DNA of 64,000 nucleotides from Karstenula rhodostoma CBS 690.94 (taxonomy: Eukaryota; Ascomycota; Dothideomycetes; Pleosporales; Didymosphaeriaceae): positions 197,620 through 261,619 of the forward strand of contig MU001507.1 of assembly GCA_010093485.1 (NCBI GenBank). Reading direction: 5' to 3'. The notes beneath the pieces are model-generated. The model worked only from the letters and a program-made list of their open reading frames with translations. It did no database searches and was not told the DNA's origin. Both the position numbers and the translations under genes were made by a program. Of the stretch, positions 33,688-42,970 are shown one piece after another; position 1 is the stretch's first letter; every line of letters starts with the position of its first letter.

Positions 33688-35038
33688 ATGGCTGTTGGAG
33701 CTTCTACAACGCCATGGGTCGGTAAAGAGGTTTTTCTTGTGAGTCCCTGCCTTTCAGGGTTTGCCACCCACTTCCCGAAAGTAAGGAGCTCATTGTCATA
33801 GGGAATGATGTGGGGTGGAGAAGCAGTCGGATCACTTTTCGTCTTCCTGCGCCTCGCGATCCGAGTGAAGTCGTTCCGAAAGTTGTTTGCAGACGACTAC
33901 CTGGTCATACTCTCGTGGATATGCAGTATGGCATGCTGCAGCATTTGGCAGATAGGCTCTCGAGGCCTTTACGATCAGTACAAGCTGACCACGGGCGAAT
34001 TGATCATCACGCCAGAGGTGCTCGCAAGAGAGCGTCGCCTTTTACATGGAACGGTGGCCTTTTTGTGGCTTTATCAGACGTGCATCTTCGGCATCAAGGC
34101 GTCCTTCCTGGTCTTCTTCAGGAGATTGGACAGCCATCATGAGGCACTCAGGAAGAAGTGGTTTTGGTTTGTTGCCATCGTAACACTGCTGGCGTACTTC
34201 AGTGCGGCAGGCGCGCAACAGTACAAGTGCCTCCTATCGTCTTTCGAGTACATCTTCAGTACGTACACGTCATCTCTCAATCGAACCCGTTCACTGACCA
34301 ATTTCCTGTAGCACAGTGCTCCAATGAAGCCTCTTTAGCGTCGGAACACCAATTATTCGCCTATCAGTGCGCAATCGATGTCATCACTGACGTACTGAGT
34401 ATGTAACGGTACATTTCGAGTAGTGGTGGTGCTGAGACATTCTAGTCATCACATATCCGATCATCATGCTTTGGAACGTACGCGTGCCTCTAAAGAAGAA
34501 GATGGCCCTTATGTCACTGTTCTCCCTTACCGTGATCATCATGGGAACTTCCATCGCCCGGGTGAGCGTCACGCCCACTGCGCACAGCCAAGCCGATGTA
34601 AGCTGGTTATATCTATGGTACAACCTCGAAATGCACGTCGGTAGGCAATCTCCCTGGCAGAAAATGCCCATCCCATCCTGCAAAGATTCACCCATCTAAT
34701 CTAATCTAACTGCAGCGCTTCTCGTGTCCTCACTCGCTGCATTTCGGCAGCTCTACGTGACGCAATCAAACAACACCCGCACTCCACGCGTGAAATCCTC
34801 CAATACGAGCAGTGTTCTCAAGCGCTTATTCTCAAACGAACCATCACATGTCTATTCCATCGCAGTGCCTCAGCCCGTACATCATCCAAAGGCTAGCGAG
34901 GAGGATACGTTGCCCTTGAAAACAATTCACGTCACCCACCACGTGGGTATATCGACGATGCCTAGCAGAGACACAATCCGAGACCAAGACCGAGAGCACG
35001 ACTACAAAGACTTTTCTCCCTGGCAACACCAGGCGTGA
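33688..35038 (+). CDS. PTH11/rhodopsin-domain integral membrane protein
   Basis: Five exons, 33688-33738, 33802-34258, 34312-34398, 34446-34640 and 34716-35038, total 1113 bases (370 residues), all in phase. The N-terminus is short (MAVGASTTPWVGKEVFL) and leads into a seven-span core. Family marks include DDYLVILSWICSMA, the conserved QTCIFGIKASFLVFF helix, a loop Cys at QCSNE, the DVITDVLIITYPIIMLW span, and RVPLKKKMALMSLFSLT. A polar cytosolic tail of about 110 residues ends the protein. The family is large in filamentous ascomycetes and includes Pth11-like receptors without the CFEM domain, plus members in mycotoxin clusters. Its position next to the second P450 suggests a role linked to the block, perhaps transport or sensing, but no direct evidence exists. 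Confidence 0.85.
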
Positions 35039-36312
35039 GCTCCTGCTACAGTCGAACTTTTTCCTTTACTGCGTTTTGCCGCGGCTTGCAAAAGCGCTTC
35101 GAAGAGTCAACAATCGACTCTTCCTATTACCAAAGCCTTGATTTTTTTCTAATCGTTGACGCGAACCACAAAGCGGAGTCCTGTAAAATAGTACACAAAT
35201 ATGGTATCAAAGCCTTTGCGCATCCACTTTAGATATTGCTTACTTATATCTGCGCTATCGTGGAACAAACTACTCATCAAGATATCCTTGCTTTACAAGG
35301 CCATGATCATAAACGCCTACTAGATCTATCCACCCAACCTCTCTTACACCAATCAACCAACTCTCTTCCCAATGTCTATTAATCTACCCTCTCCCTCAAA
35401 AACCTTCCTCCTAATAGCGTGTGTCAATTATGATTGTGCCTGGTTTGAAGAAGGGTGCGATCCAGTATGTCTTCGCGGACGACATCGCCATTCGGGAGCA
35501 TGGAGGCGATTCGGTCGCATTCTTTGAAGGAATCTGAACTGCCATCTGATGCGGTGGTGTTTTTTCCATTAACATCCTGCATTCTCGACTTTCGTGGCAT
35601 TGGTGTCGTAGACTACGCGGGGTTGAAACCGCGTTGCAGAAGGTTGGATCCTGTGGAGAAGCTGGTTGGGATCAGTGCATGAATGAGATCAGGTTGGCTG
35701 GGGACGACGAACACAAACCAATGTAGCCCACGTTCTTAACTTGCTGAGCTGATGATGCTCCGTTTGTGATGTTCGTGTAACGAAATTTCGGGTATGTCCG
35801 CGTGCGGAACGAGCGTGCGGATGATACATGACCTTCCCCAACGCTGACGTCGTGTCTTGCATCGGAGAGAATTTCATAGACTTCTTCACTACCCGCTGGC
35901 AATCTAGTCGACTTTTTCCAAATGCTTGCGCTGGGGTGACGTTGGAACGCGGGGTAGATCGATGGTTTGTTGTCGGATACCTCTCCGTGACACGCTAGCT
36001 CTTACTCCACCATTCCAATGTATACCGTACTCGGAGCCGCTACATTGGAGTAAATCCAGCTCATTCCTCCGGCCATGTGCGACACGCGGACGAAGCAGCG
36101 CACCTGGTTCGAACCAACATGCAAAGCGTCGTTATCCTTGTACACTGTCGCGTAACTTATCGTGCGCTAGTAGAGCTCGAGGCAATTGATTTTGCCTTGC
36201 GGTGTCGTGATTCGTAATTCGTAATTCGTAAATCCTGCATCGTGAAAATGCCAGAGCGGAGTGGTCGTAAATCTGTCGTAGTGGAGATGTCCCAAACGCT
36301 CCCTCATCTTCC
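35039..36312. other. Intergenic region with a small transposon-like element
   Basis: 35061-35190 is a non-coding element with similar inverted ends. Short open frames at 35430-35537 (a start MIVPGLKKGAIQYVF) and 35672-35902 on the minus strand look protein-like in composition but match nothing I know. They may be gene debris. Confidence 0.4.
35061..35190. mobile_element. Short non-autonomous transposon-like element (repeat R copy C plus inverted terminal motif)
   Basis: The left end begins TTCCTTTACTGCGTTTTGCC and later has GTCAACAATCG. The right end, read on the minus strand, begins TTTTACAGGACTCCGCTTTG and later has GTCAACGATTAG. The ends are imperfect inverted repeats, about 130 bases apart, with no coding capacity. 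The right end also resembles the motifs at 3481 and 60058. No clear target-site duplication is seen. Confidence 0.5.
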
Positions 36313-37512
36313 TCACATCCCATCCAAAAACAGCCGCGGATCCATATGCCCCTTGCAACCCGCAAGCAACAGTCTCTGAAACTCTGACAAGGCCCCAACA
36401 TCATCTCCCAATTTCCAGCTCAGCGAAAAGTCCCCATACGCAATCAATTGGTCTCTCCCATCCACCCCCGCAACCCTCCTCTCAAACTCGTCTTCCCCTA
36501 TATTCCAGTATCCGTCGCCTTTCGACAGCGGCAACCGGGCGAGCACAGGCACCTGATCGCAGAGTCCGTCTTGTATGAGCGCACTCCAGCATCCGCGCAT
36601 GAATACAGACATTAGGACGGTGCGGCGGAGCGACTCGTAGAATACCCAAGCATCCCAGGCTTTGGAGAAGGCGACCGGTTCGGCGAACGAGCGCTTCCAA
36701 AGGTGTGCGGCCCAGAGTTCCAACAGCCGGTTGTGTCTTGCCGCCGCTCCCGCCTGGCCCAAATCGCCATCGAACAGTCTTATAATCTGGTATACAATCA
36801 GCGCCTGGACGGCAGCGAGATGCTCCTGCAACGACCAGCCATTCGAGCTTGCCACAAGCCCGTTTATTTTTTCGTCAATAGACCTGATCAGGATGGGCGC
36901 GTTTTGCTTCGTCTTCGCGAGGTACAGCGCGGAGAGGCTGATGCTGTCCTGGAAAGCGGTAGGCTGGTGAGACTTGTACAGCGCAGTGTGGATGAAGACG
37001 TTGGCGCCCGAGAACGCCAGCGTCGGCACAAAACCCCGCACCTTGCTCACCATGAACAAAACCTGCTCTTCACTAAGCCAGCTCGGCGCCCAAATCTTCG
37101 GCATCATCTGTCTACTAACCGCAGGCTCTTGACTTCTCTTCCAATACTGCGCCTGCCGAGTCCAGCCATTTTCCCCGTTCTCCTTGTCTCCCACAATGTC
37201 ATTCCAACTTTCAGGGCTACTCGACGAGTTTGAGTCCGACGTGGACACGTGCAATGTCGCGGGATCGAATTCGCAGCCAACGGGCTGGACACCGACTAGT
37301 TCGTTGTCGCCGGCGTGGTCCAGCGGGGCGAGGTCCGGAGTTCGCTGCCTTATAACGACCTCCGCTTCGCGCACCGACGCGTTAGGGTACGCGCAATCGA
37401 GCGATTTGGAGAAGCACCGCTTGCAACACGGGTATCCGAGGTCACACCTCCGTTTCGCTTTCACGCACTGCTTGCAGGACTTCTTGCGCGTCGAGGATAT
37501 GTATCCGAGCAT
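36313..37512 (-). CDS. Zn2Cys6 fungal transcription factor
   Basis: A single exon of 399 residues, started at the first in-frame ATG (37512). The binuclear zinc cluster is at the N-terminus: Cys13, Cys16, Cys23, Cys30, Cys33 and Cys40 in SCKQCVKAKRRC and CCKRCFSKSLDC, with the canonical basic KAKRR between the second and third ligands. An extra Cys29 sits beside Cys30. A Ser/Asp-rich linker follows, and the rest (about 130-399) is helical, including LSALYLAKTKQN and AAVQALIVYQIIRLFDGD, like the regulatory domain of fungal Zn2Cys6 proteins. It would bind CGG-type sites in the nucleus. Placed 1.3 kb beyond the PTH11-like gene, it is a reasonable candidate regulator of the block at 22886-35038, but linkage is inferred from position only. 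Confidence 0.85.
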   Translation of the reverse strand: MLGYISSTRKKSCKQCVKAKRRCDLGYPCCKRCFSKSLDCAYPNASVREAEVVIRQRTPDLAPLDHAGDNELVGVQPVGCEFDPATLHVSTSDSNSSSSPESWNDIVGDKENGENGWTRQAQYWKRSQEPAVSRQMMPKIWAPSWLSEEQVLFMVSKVRGFVPTLAFSGANVFIHTALYKSHQPTAFQDSISLSALYLAKTKQNAPILIRSIDEKINGLVASSNGWSLQEHLAAVQALIVYQIIRLFDGDLGQAGAAARHNRLLELWAAHLWKRSFAEPVAFSKAWDAWVFYESLRRTVLMSVFMRGCWSALIQDGLCDQVPVLARLPLSKGDGYWNIGEDEFERRVAGVDGRDQLIAYGDFSLSWKLGDDVGALSEFQRLLLAGCKGHMDPRLFLDGM

Positions 37513-38241
37513 TGTTTTGTTGTTGAAACATGTGCTGCTGGAGGAAACTGGCACAGGCCGAGTAGATACGGGACTATGTCAGCAGACGTGTGTTAGATGG
37601 GAGTCAGGCGCGTCGTCGCATCCCAGGCCTGACTCAGCCTACAATTCGGCGGAGTTCCACCGTCGCTTATGATCCTTCTCACCAGTTGACGGTCCTAGCC
37701 AGCTCTACTCCTGGCCTTGGCAGCTGCGAACCCTTGGGATCTCCGTTCGAAGGGCGTATGGATACGTCGTCAGCGCCGGGCCGAACATCGGGGCATTCCA
37801 GCTGGGTCATCGTCAACCACAACTCGCCAGACTCCGGTGCGCACATCCCAGGCTGGAGATGCTTCGGAGCACGCCTGAACACGCTGCTTGGCGACGGGCG
37901 CAAGACTATAATTGGCTACAACGGGATGTCATAGCGCCCGGTGCGCTTTCACATGCTAGACACACAAGGACGCCGGCCCCACCGCGCCGCTTGGTGCTGG
38001 CTCTTGCGCGCCTCACATCACATGCACCTGTGCTAGCAGGCTGCGTGACCTCAGGCTTCCTCTTCCACCGCACAGTACTGGTTACTGACCTCATCGACCC
38101 AGGTCGTGCAAGAAAAAAACATTCGTTGGTCGGGAACTGCAATTGGGCCCGGGTATATACATCGCGTCGCCTACCGACCTGCCGCATGTGCCATCACTCC
38201 ACCGCGGACGAGCTGAGACGAAAACTTCAACACACTTCGAG
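37513..38241. other. Divergent promoter region
   Basis: It lies between the Zn2Cys6 gene and the small plus-strand gene. No gene is supported; open frames on both strands overlap and have no features. Confidence 0.5.
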
Positions 38242-38835
38242 ATGGCAGTAACAGGCAGCTCAGGCGCCGACAGGGCCCGTGGTCTGCTCAATGGGATTCC
38301 CGATCGCTTTCAAGAGTTCTGCAAGATGGATCAACTCACCTTCGTCGACTTGGCCGACTGGCTCGTGGAGCACGCCGACCGGAAAGATTCCATCCCGGTG
38401 GAGACCAGCGTAGAGGAGTGCATGTTTGTCTTCCTCGACATCGCAGCGCAGGGGAGCAGTTTCCGGATGGCATCCTACAACTGGGACCACGATGTCAAGC
38501 TCACGCAACTGTAAGTCCAGCTCCAGCCTGGTCTTCTGTCATCCCGAACCCATCTGACCTATCGATATAGCATCTTCCTAAACATTCTCGAGGAACTCTG
38601 CAGGCTGCGTGAGAAAGAGCAGTGGTCCCCTGCGTGTCCGGACTTTGGAAAGAGCCGGAACCGATGGCGAGTGCTCCGCGGATCTCGCGCAGGCAAATCG
38701 AGAATGGACGGACTCATCAAGATCGGCGATGACCGCGAGACAGGCGACGGCCTCGAAGTGAAACAGGAGGACCTCATTTCTGCGCTGACTGCGCTTAACA
38801 ACTTCATCTACGAGCACCACGAGTTCTACTCCTAG
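38242..38835 (+). CDS. Small helical protein resembling the DUF8040 part of Harbinger-derived proteins
   Basis: Two exons, 38242-38510 and 38571-38835, total 534 bases (177 residues). The intron has a GTAAGT donor, and its removal joins KLTQL to IFLNILEEL. The section VSVEECMFVFLDIAAQGSSF, approached here as TSVEECMFVFLDIAAQGSSF, recalls the helical N-terminal domain (DUF8040) of Harbinger/HARBI1-like proteins, where EE-x-(V/I)-x-x-F-L-x-x-x-(G)-x-G-x-S-x-R is typical. The nuclease domain with its Asp-Asp-Glu triad is absent, and the C-terminal third is basic (KSRNRWRVLRGSRAGKSR). It may be a domesticated transposase fragment acting as a DNA-binding protein, or a conserved hypothetical unrelated to transposons. 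The assignment is tentative; the gene structure is firmer than the function. Confidence 0.6.
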
Positions 38836-39091
38836 GGGCGGGACCGAGTGCCGGAACTTTCATGAGACACGGACGTTATGACATGGGTGGGTTTTGCATG
38901 GTCCAGGAGCATTGCCATTACGTATGGCGGGATTGAGTATTTTCCCGAAGGCGTTTCGGTGTTGTTGAGATTGCTTTCGTGACAGACCCAAAGATGGGCA
39001 CCGCTAGCGTCACCGAACCAGCGGTTGGAGTTTCGGTTGAATCGTATCGTATTATGTCGATATTCGCACTGTATGTATTTCCACGGATTGT

Positions 39092-39748
39092 TTAGACCGA
39101 TGTAACCATTCCCTCTTTGAGTGCACTCAACCGTCCTTTCTTGATTCCGAGCGCTTGCTCAATCCGCGCATCTGGTTCGCCGCGCTGCCGTCGCATCAAT
39201 GCTAGCGCTATGGTGCTCGCGTCTATGTACTTCCTTCCTCGGAAGCTTTTCCTGCCGACGTTCTCTAGTTCTTCTTCTGCCTCCTGTTGTATTCTTTGGC
39301 GAGCGTCGAGGATCCGCAATGCCGGGTTGCTGCCGGGGTCGGGGAATGCCGATTGAGGCAACTCGTCCATCATTCCATAGGAATCTGACGGTTGTGTGGT
39401 CGAGGTATTGCGCCGAGGGTCGAACGACGAAGTAGACGAAGGCGAGAAGTGAGGGTTTGGTTGCACAGCGCCAATCGTACTCAAGCGGGAGGCCAACCCG
39501 GGATCGCGGGCGTCAGGATCAATCGCTAGTTAACATTAGCTTTGGACTGGCAGTGAATGGTTCGTAGGCTTACCCTGTGTCCTTAACTCGCTCGCCTGCG
39601 GTGGCGGGTGCACTGTTGGTCCAACATTTCCGGACTGCGTCGGAGGGGCGGGTGCAGGAGCACGAGTTGTCCCAGGTGCTGGACGAGAGGGGTATTTACG
39701 AAGGTTCGCACCTGCCGCGCGCGCTCCTTTGGATGCTGAAGAGCCCAT
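39092..39748 (-). CDS. Conserved hypothetical protein, possible HTH
   Basis: Two exons, 39748-39574 and 39525-39092, total 609 bases (202 residues). The start MGSSASKGARAAGANLRKYP carries a Gly2 followed by Ser and basic residues, suggestive of N-myristoylation (MGSSxSK). A Pro/Ala-rich stretch follows, and the intron joins LRTQ to AIDPDARDPGLASRL. The C-terminal half has a charged helix (ARQRIQQEAEEELENVGRKS) and then a compact helical segment (YIDASTIALALMRRQRGEPD) with a helix-turn-helix look. I do not recognise a characterised orthologue, although proteins of this build occur widely in Pezizomycotina. No signal peptide or membrane span is present. Confidence 0.7.
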
Positions 39749-40009
39749 ATCGTATGTGGGTGATAGGCTGAAAGCGGATTTGTTGAGATGCAAGGCGACA
39801 AAACGTCAGAGCTAGAATTCTGGGAGCTTGGGCCAGGCGATAGGCTCTACCACGTGACGGGACTTTAGCTAATTGGGCGTCCACCTCACGATGAGATAAG
39901 TGGCGACCAGGGCTGTTCTCTGGTGATGTAAACCTGAAGGTCAATTGGATCACTTATATTGGTATCAAAACCCATCGTAAAAGTGCAACTCTTTCCCTAT
40001 GCTTCCAAC

Positions 40010-41491
40010 TTACAGAGCGTTGTCCTCGCGATAATGACCCGCGACCAGGAACGCCAATTCCAAAGCTTGTTTTTCGTTGAGCCTGGGGTCGCAGTACGTT
40101 GTGTAATTCAAACTGAGATCCGCCTCCTCTAGACCTTCGCTTCCACCTGTGCACTCTGTCACTGCATCTCCTGTCAACTCAAGATGCATTCCACCGAGGA
40201 AAGAGCCATGTTCTTTGTGCACCTTGAGGGCGGAAGACAGCTCCGAGAAGATGCTGTTGAACGATCGCGTTTTGATCCCCGCTGTAGTGCTGTGTGTGTT
40301 GCTACGAAGTTTGTTAGTATCTGGACACGCGGATTATTCAACATGCTTGACATACCCGTGCATCGGATCGCACTGCCAAACGACAACATGGCCACTCTTC
40401 TTCACCGCTTCGATGTGCGGCCCGAGCATAGACTCAACCTTGTCCTTCCCATAACGAGTGATTAACGTGACCTTGCCAACCTCCTTGTTCGGATTCACAA
40501 TGTCAAGTAGTTCCACCAACTCGTCGTTCTTCATCGATGGTCCGACCTTGATACCAATGGGATTTTCAATGCCACGGAAGTATTCTACATGGCCTCCATC
40601 GATCTGCCTTGTGCGATCGCCAATCCATATGAAGTGAGCAGACGTGTTGTACCAGCCCTTGCCGTCATTCGAAAGGGAAGACTGGTAGCCCGCTGGGTGC
40701 TTCAGTTTGCGTGTTAAACTTTGCTCGTATTCGAGCACAAGACCTTCATGGCTGGTGTAAAGATCGACGGTCTGAAGCTGGCCCGAAGTGTCTGCGCCGA
40801 TCGTCCTCATGAATCGCAGCGACTCGGAGATGTTCGACACGATCTGCGAATACTTCTTCTGGAGTTCATCATCCTGGACATGGCCCAGGTCCCAGTCGAG
40901 GGGATTGTGCAAGTCGGCGATGCCGCTCGTCAATTGTCCTCGAATATAGTTCAATGTTGTAGCAGAATGGAAGTACGCAGTGACCAGTCTCTCTGGGTCT
41001 ACATGTCGCTGCGAGGTTTCGAAACCGTTCAGTATGTCGCCGCGGAAGCTTGGAACCTCTTTGCCGTCTACAATCTCTGTGGGACTTGAGCGTGGCTTAG
41101 CATATTGGCCTGCCATGCGACCTAGACGGATGACGGGCTTGTTCGAACCCCAAATGAGAACCAAGCTCATTTGTAGTAAGAGCTTGATCTTGGCATTGAT
41201 TGGGTCATCAGCGCAGTAAGAAAATAGCTCTGCACAGTCGCCGCCTTGGAGAAGAAAAGCTTTTCCAAGGGCAGCATCACGAAGGCTAGACTTCAACCTG
41301 ATAATCTCGGTTGGTGTGACGATCGGTGGTAGGCTCGAAAGTTTTGACAGCGCTGCTGAGGCGGCAGTCTGATCTTCGTAGGTGACCACTTGTTTGATGG
41401 GCTTGGATTGCCAGGCTAGATCTGTTAGCAATCGGATGCATATCCGGAGAAACGACTCACAGGACGGCGACCATTCCGTTGCTGAACCCAT
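40010..41491 (-). CDS. Class II 3-deoxy-D-arabino-heptulosonate 7-phosphate (DAHP) synthase
   Basis: Three exons, 41491-41461, 41415-40356 and 40301-40010, total 1383 bases (460 residues). The first junction rebuilds WSPSSWQSKPIKQ, the conserved N-terminal signature. Class II marks include LLQGGDCAELF, VIRLGRMAGQYAKPRSSPTE, LYTSHEGLVLEYE, GPSMKNDELVELLDI, CDPMHGN at the last junction, and GGMHLELTGDAVTECTGG. The enzyme joins phosphoenolpyruvate and erythrose 4-phosphate as the first step of the shikimate pathway, using a divalent metal bound by the conserved Cys, His, Glu and Asp residues. Class II (plant-type) enzymes are normal in filamentous fungi alongside class I isozymes. A Gcn4/CPC1-type TGACTCA lies about 170 bases upstream, fitting cross-pathway control. 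Its closeness to the tailoring block may be coincidence. Confidence 0.92.
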
Positions 41492-42000
41492 GTTGGGCGA
41501 AGAAGCAATGGTGAGAGTTTAGATGTCCTTGTCACAGGAATATTTTTTTCTATGTCAATCTGCAACAAGTACGTTAGCAGGATGCGGGTGAAGTTCTAAA
41601 CCTCTTCAGACATCCGACGTTCGCGCATACACAACTTTTGTAGCCCTGAATAGAAGTCATGACTCAAGGGCTTTCAGTGCTGCAGGTTGCCCTTGGGAGT
41701 CAATCCCATAGGCGTGCGTATAAACTGTAGGTACGTACTTTGTAAAGTTGCAGCTTCTCTCCCAATCATATGATCTTGACGCACCAAAGTTTGATCGAAA
41801 AACTCAAGTGATGGTGGTGAGAGATTCTGCGGAATAAAAAGCCACACATCCTGGCCAGTCTAACCTAACCGAGCCGCTGTACCTGCCCCGCTAAGTGGTG
41901 GATCTCTTGGCATTCCAGAGCTCCCCACTTGCTTCGTCACTGCAATTCACTCCAATTTACACATCCGATAAACTCTCTCCTTCGACCGCTCCCGCCCAAC
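41492..42000. other. Divergent promoter region (DAHP synthase and HYPK)
   Basis: It holds the TGACTCA site and no supported gene. A second, imperfect site (TGACTCC on the minus strand) lies near 41700. Confidence 0.5.
41660..41666. promoter_or_regulatory. Gcn4/CPC1-type site TGACTCA
   Basis: A perfect TGACTCA lies about 170 bases upstream of the DAHP synthase start. Known Gcn4/CPC1/CpcA regulators bind this sequence at amino-acid biosynthesis genes, and DAHP synthases are classical targets. Confidence 0.6.
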
Positions 42001-42423
42001 ATGGCCGAACCCCAACCCTCCAACATCCAGGAAGGCGCATCGGAAGCTCCTCCTCCCACTACTGGCAGCGCCGAAGATCGCAAAGCTGCCGCCGCTCTTT
42101 CTAGCTTAGATGCACAGGGCGACGATGAGGCGGGCAAAAAGGAGGTGGACTCCAAGGCCGTGGAGAACGCGATGAAGAACTTGAGCGTGAAGGATGGCAA
42201 GTCCGAGGCGCAAAAAAAGGCGGTCAAGATTGAGGCAAGCGATGTGAACTTGTTGGTAGGTCACAACGACCTTCGTTGGGGAAGGGTGAATGGACAAATG
42301 CTAATGCGGTCTCAGGTTGCGGAGCTTGAACTACCGAAACCCAAAGCAACCGAACTTCTGCGCGCCAACGATGGCGACGTCCTGAAAGCTATCTCGAGCT
42401 TTGTCGCGCCCGCTTTTGCATGA
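42001..42423 (+). CDS. HYPK-like UBA protein, NatA-associated
   Basis: Two exons, 42001-42255 and 42316-42423, give 120 residues. The N-terminal half is polar and disordered (MAEPQPSNIQEG onward), then comes a charged helix (AVENAMKNLSVKD), and the C-terminus is the HYPK/NAC-type UBA fold: ASDVNLLVAELELPKPKATE, then LLRANDGDVLKAI. HYPK binds the NatA N-terminal acetyltransferase (NAA10/NAA15) on ribosomes and tempers its activity. The 60-base intron (GTAGGT to TCTCAG) has no stop codon and is a multiple of three, so retaining it would insert 20 residues inside the UBA domain after DVNLL. The spliced form restores the conserved DVNLLVAELEL and is taken as the real product. A nascent-polypeptide-complex alpha UBA is the main alternative, but its NAC domain is absent. 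Confidence 0.85.
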   Translation: MAEPQPSNIQEGASEAPPPTTGSAEDRKAAAALSSLDAQGDDEAGKKEVDSKAVENAMKNLSVKDGKSEAQKKAVKIEASDVNLLVGHNDLRWGRVNGQMLMRSQVAELELPKPKATELLRANDGDVLKAISSFVAPAFA

Positions 42424-42970
42424 ATGTCTTAGGACATAGGATACTCAAAGAGGGTTCGAAGATCCAATGGTGATCTTGGAGGCAATATCATCTCAATGCG
42501 ATACTGGGCGTCATTGTGTCTACTCAATAGTCATCCGACCATCCATCCGTCGACCTTCCTCCGTCGCGATCTTCGAGAGCATGACGATTCGGATGCTGTG
42601 TACGATAAGGGGCGAACAGAAAGACACTGGGACTGGCTTCGGCCGTTGCATGGTAGGAATATGGGACTGACTACGGGGATCGAAAGGGTACCATAGATGT
42701 GCACGGCCATTGCCGGTTATGGACTAGTTCACGGAATCGAAGACGTCTCACGGCATTTCCTGCTCAACAATGCTCAGAATGCGAATTCCCAATGCGGAGT
42801 GCATATGTGAATATCCTTGTATCGATTCTTGATTTACATTGGTGAGTTACGCGAACGAGCCCGAGGCATGCTACGAGGCTGAGTGCTGAACCCCTCAGCC
42901 TCGGCCGTGCCGGTTCTGCCTACGACACGAAAACTCCACCTCTTTATCCTCGCAAAGGATATCATCGGTC
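42424..42970. other. Intergenic region
   Basis: Promoter of the following large gene and 3' flank of HYPK. No gene is supported. Confidence 0.5.

Noticed and set aside
36100..36130. GGTTCGAACC resembling a tRNA T-arm
   Set aside because: No acceptor stem, D-arm or anticodon arm can be folded around it.
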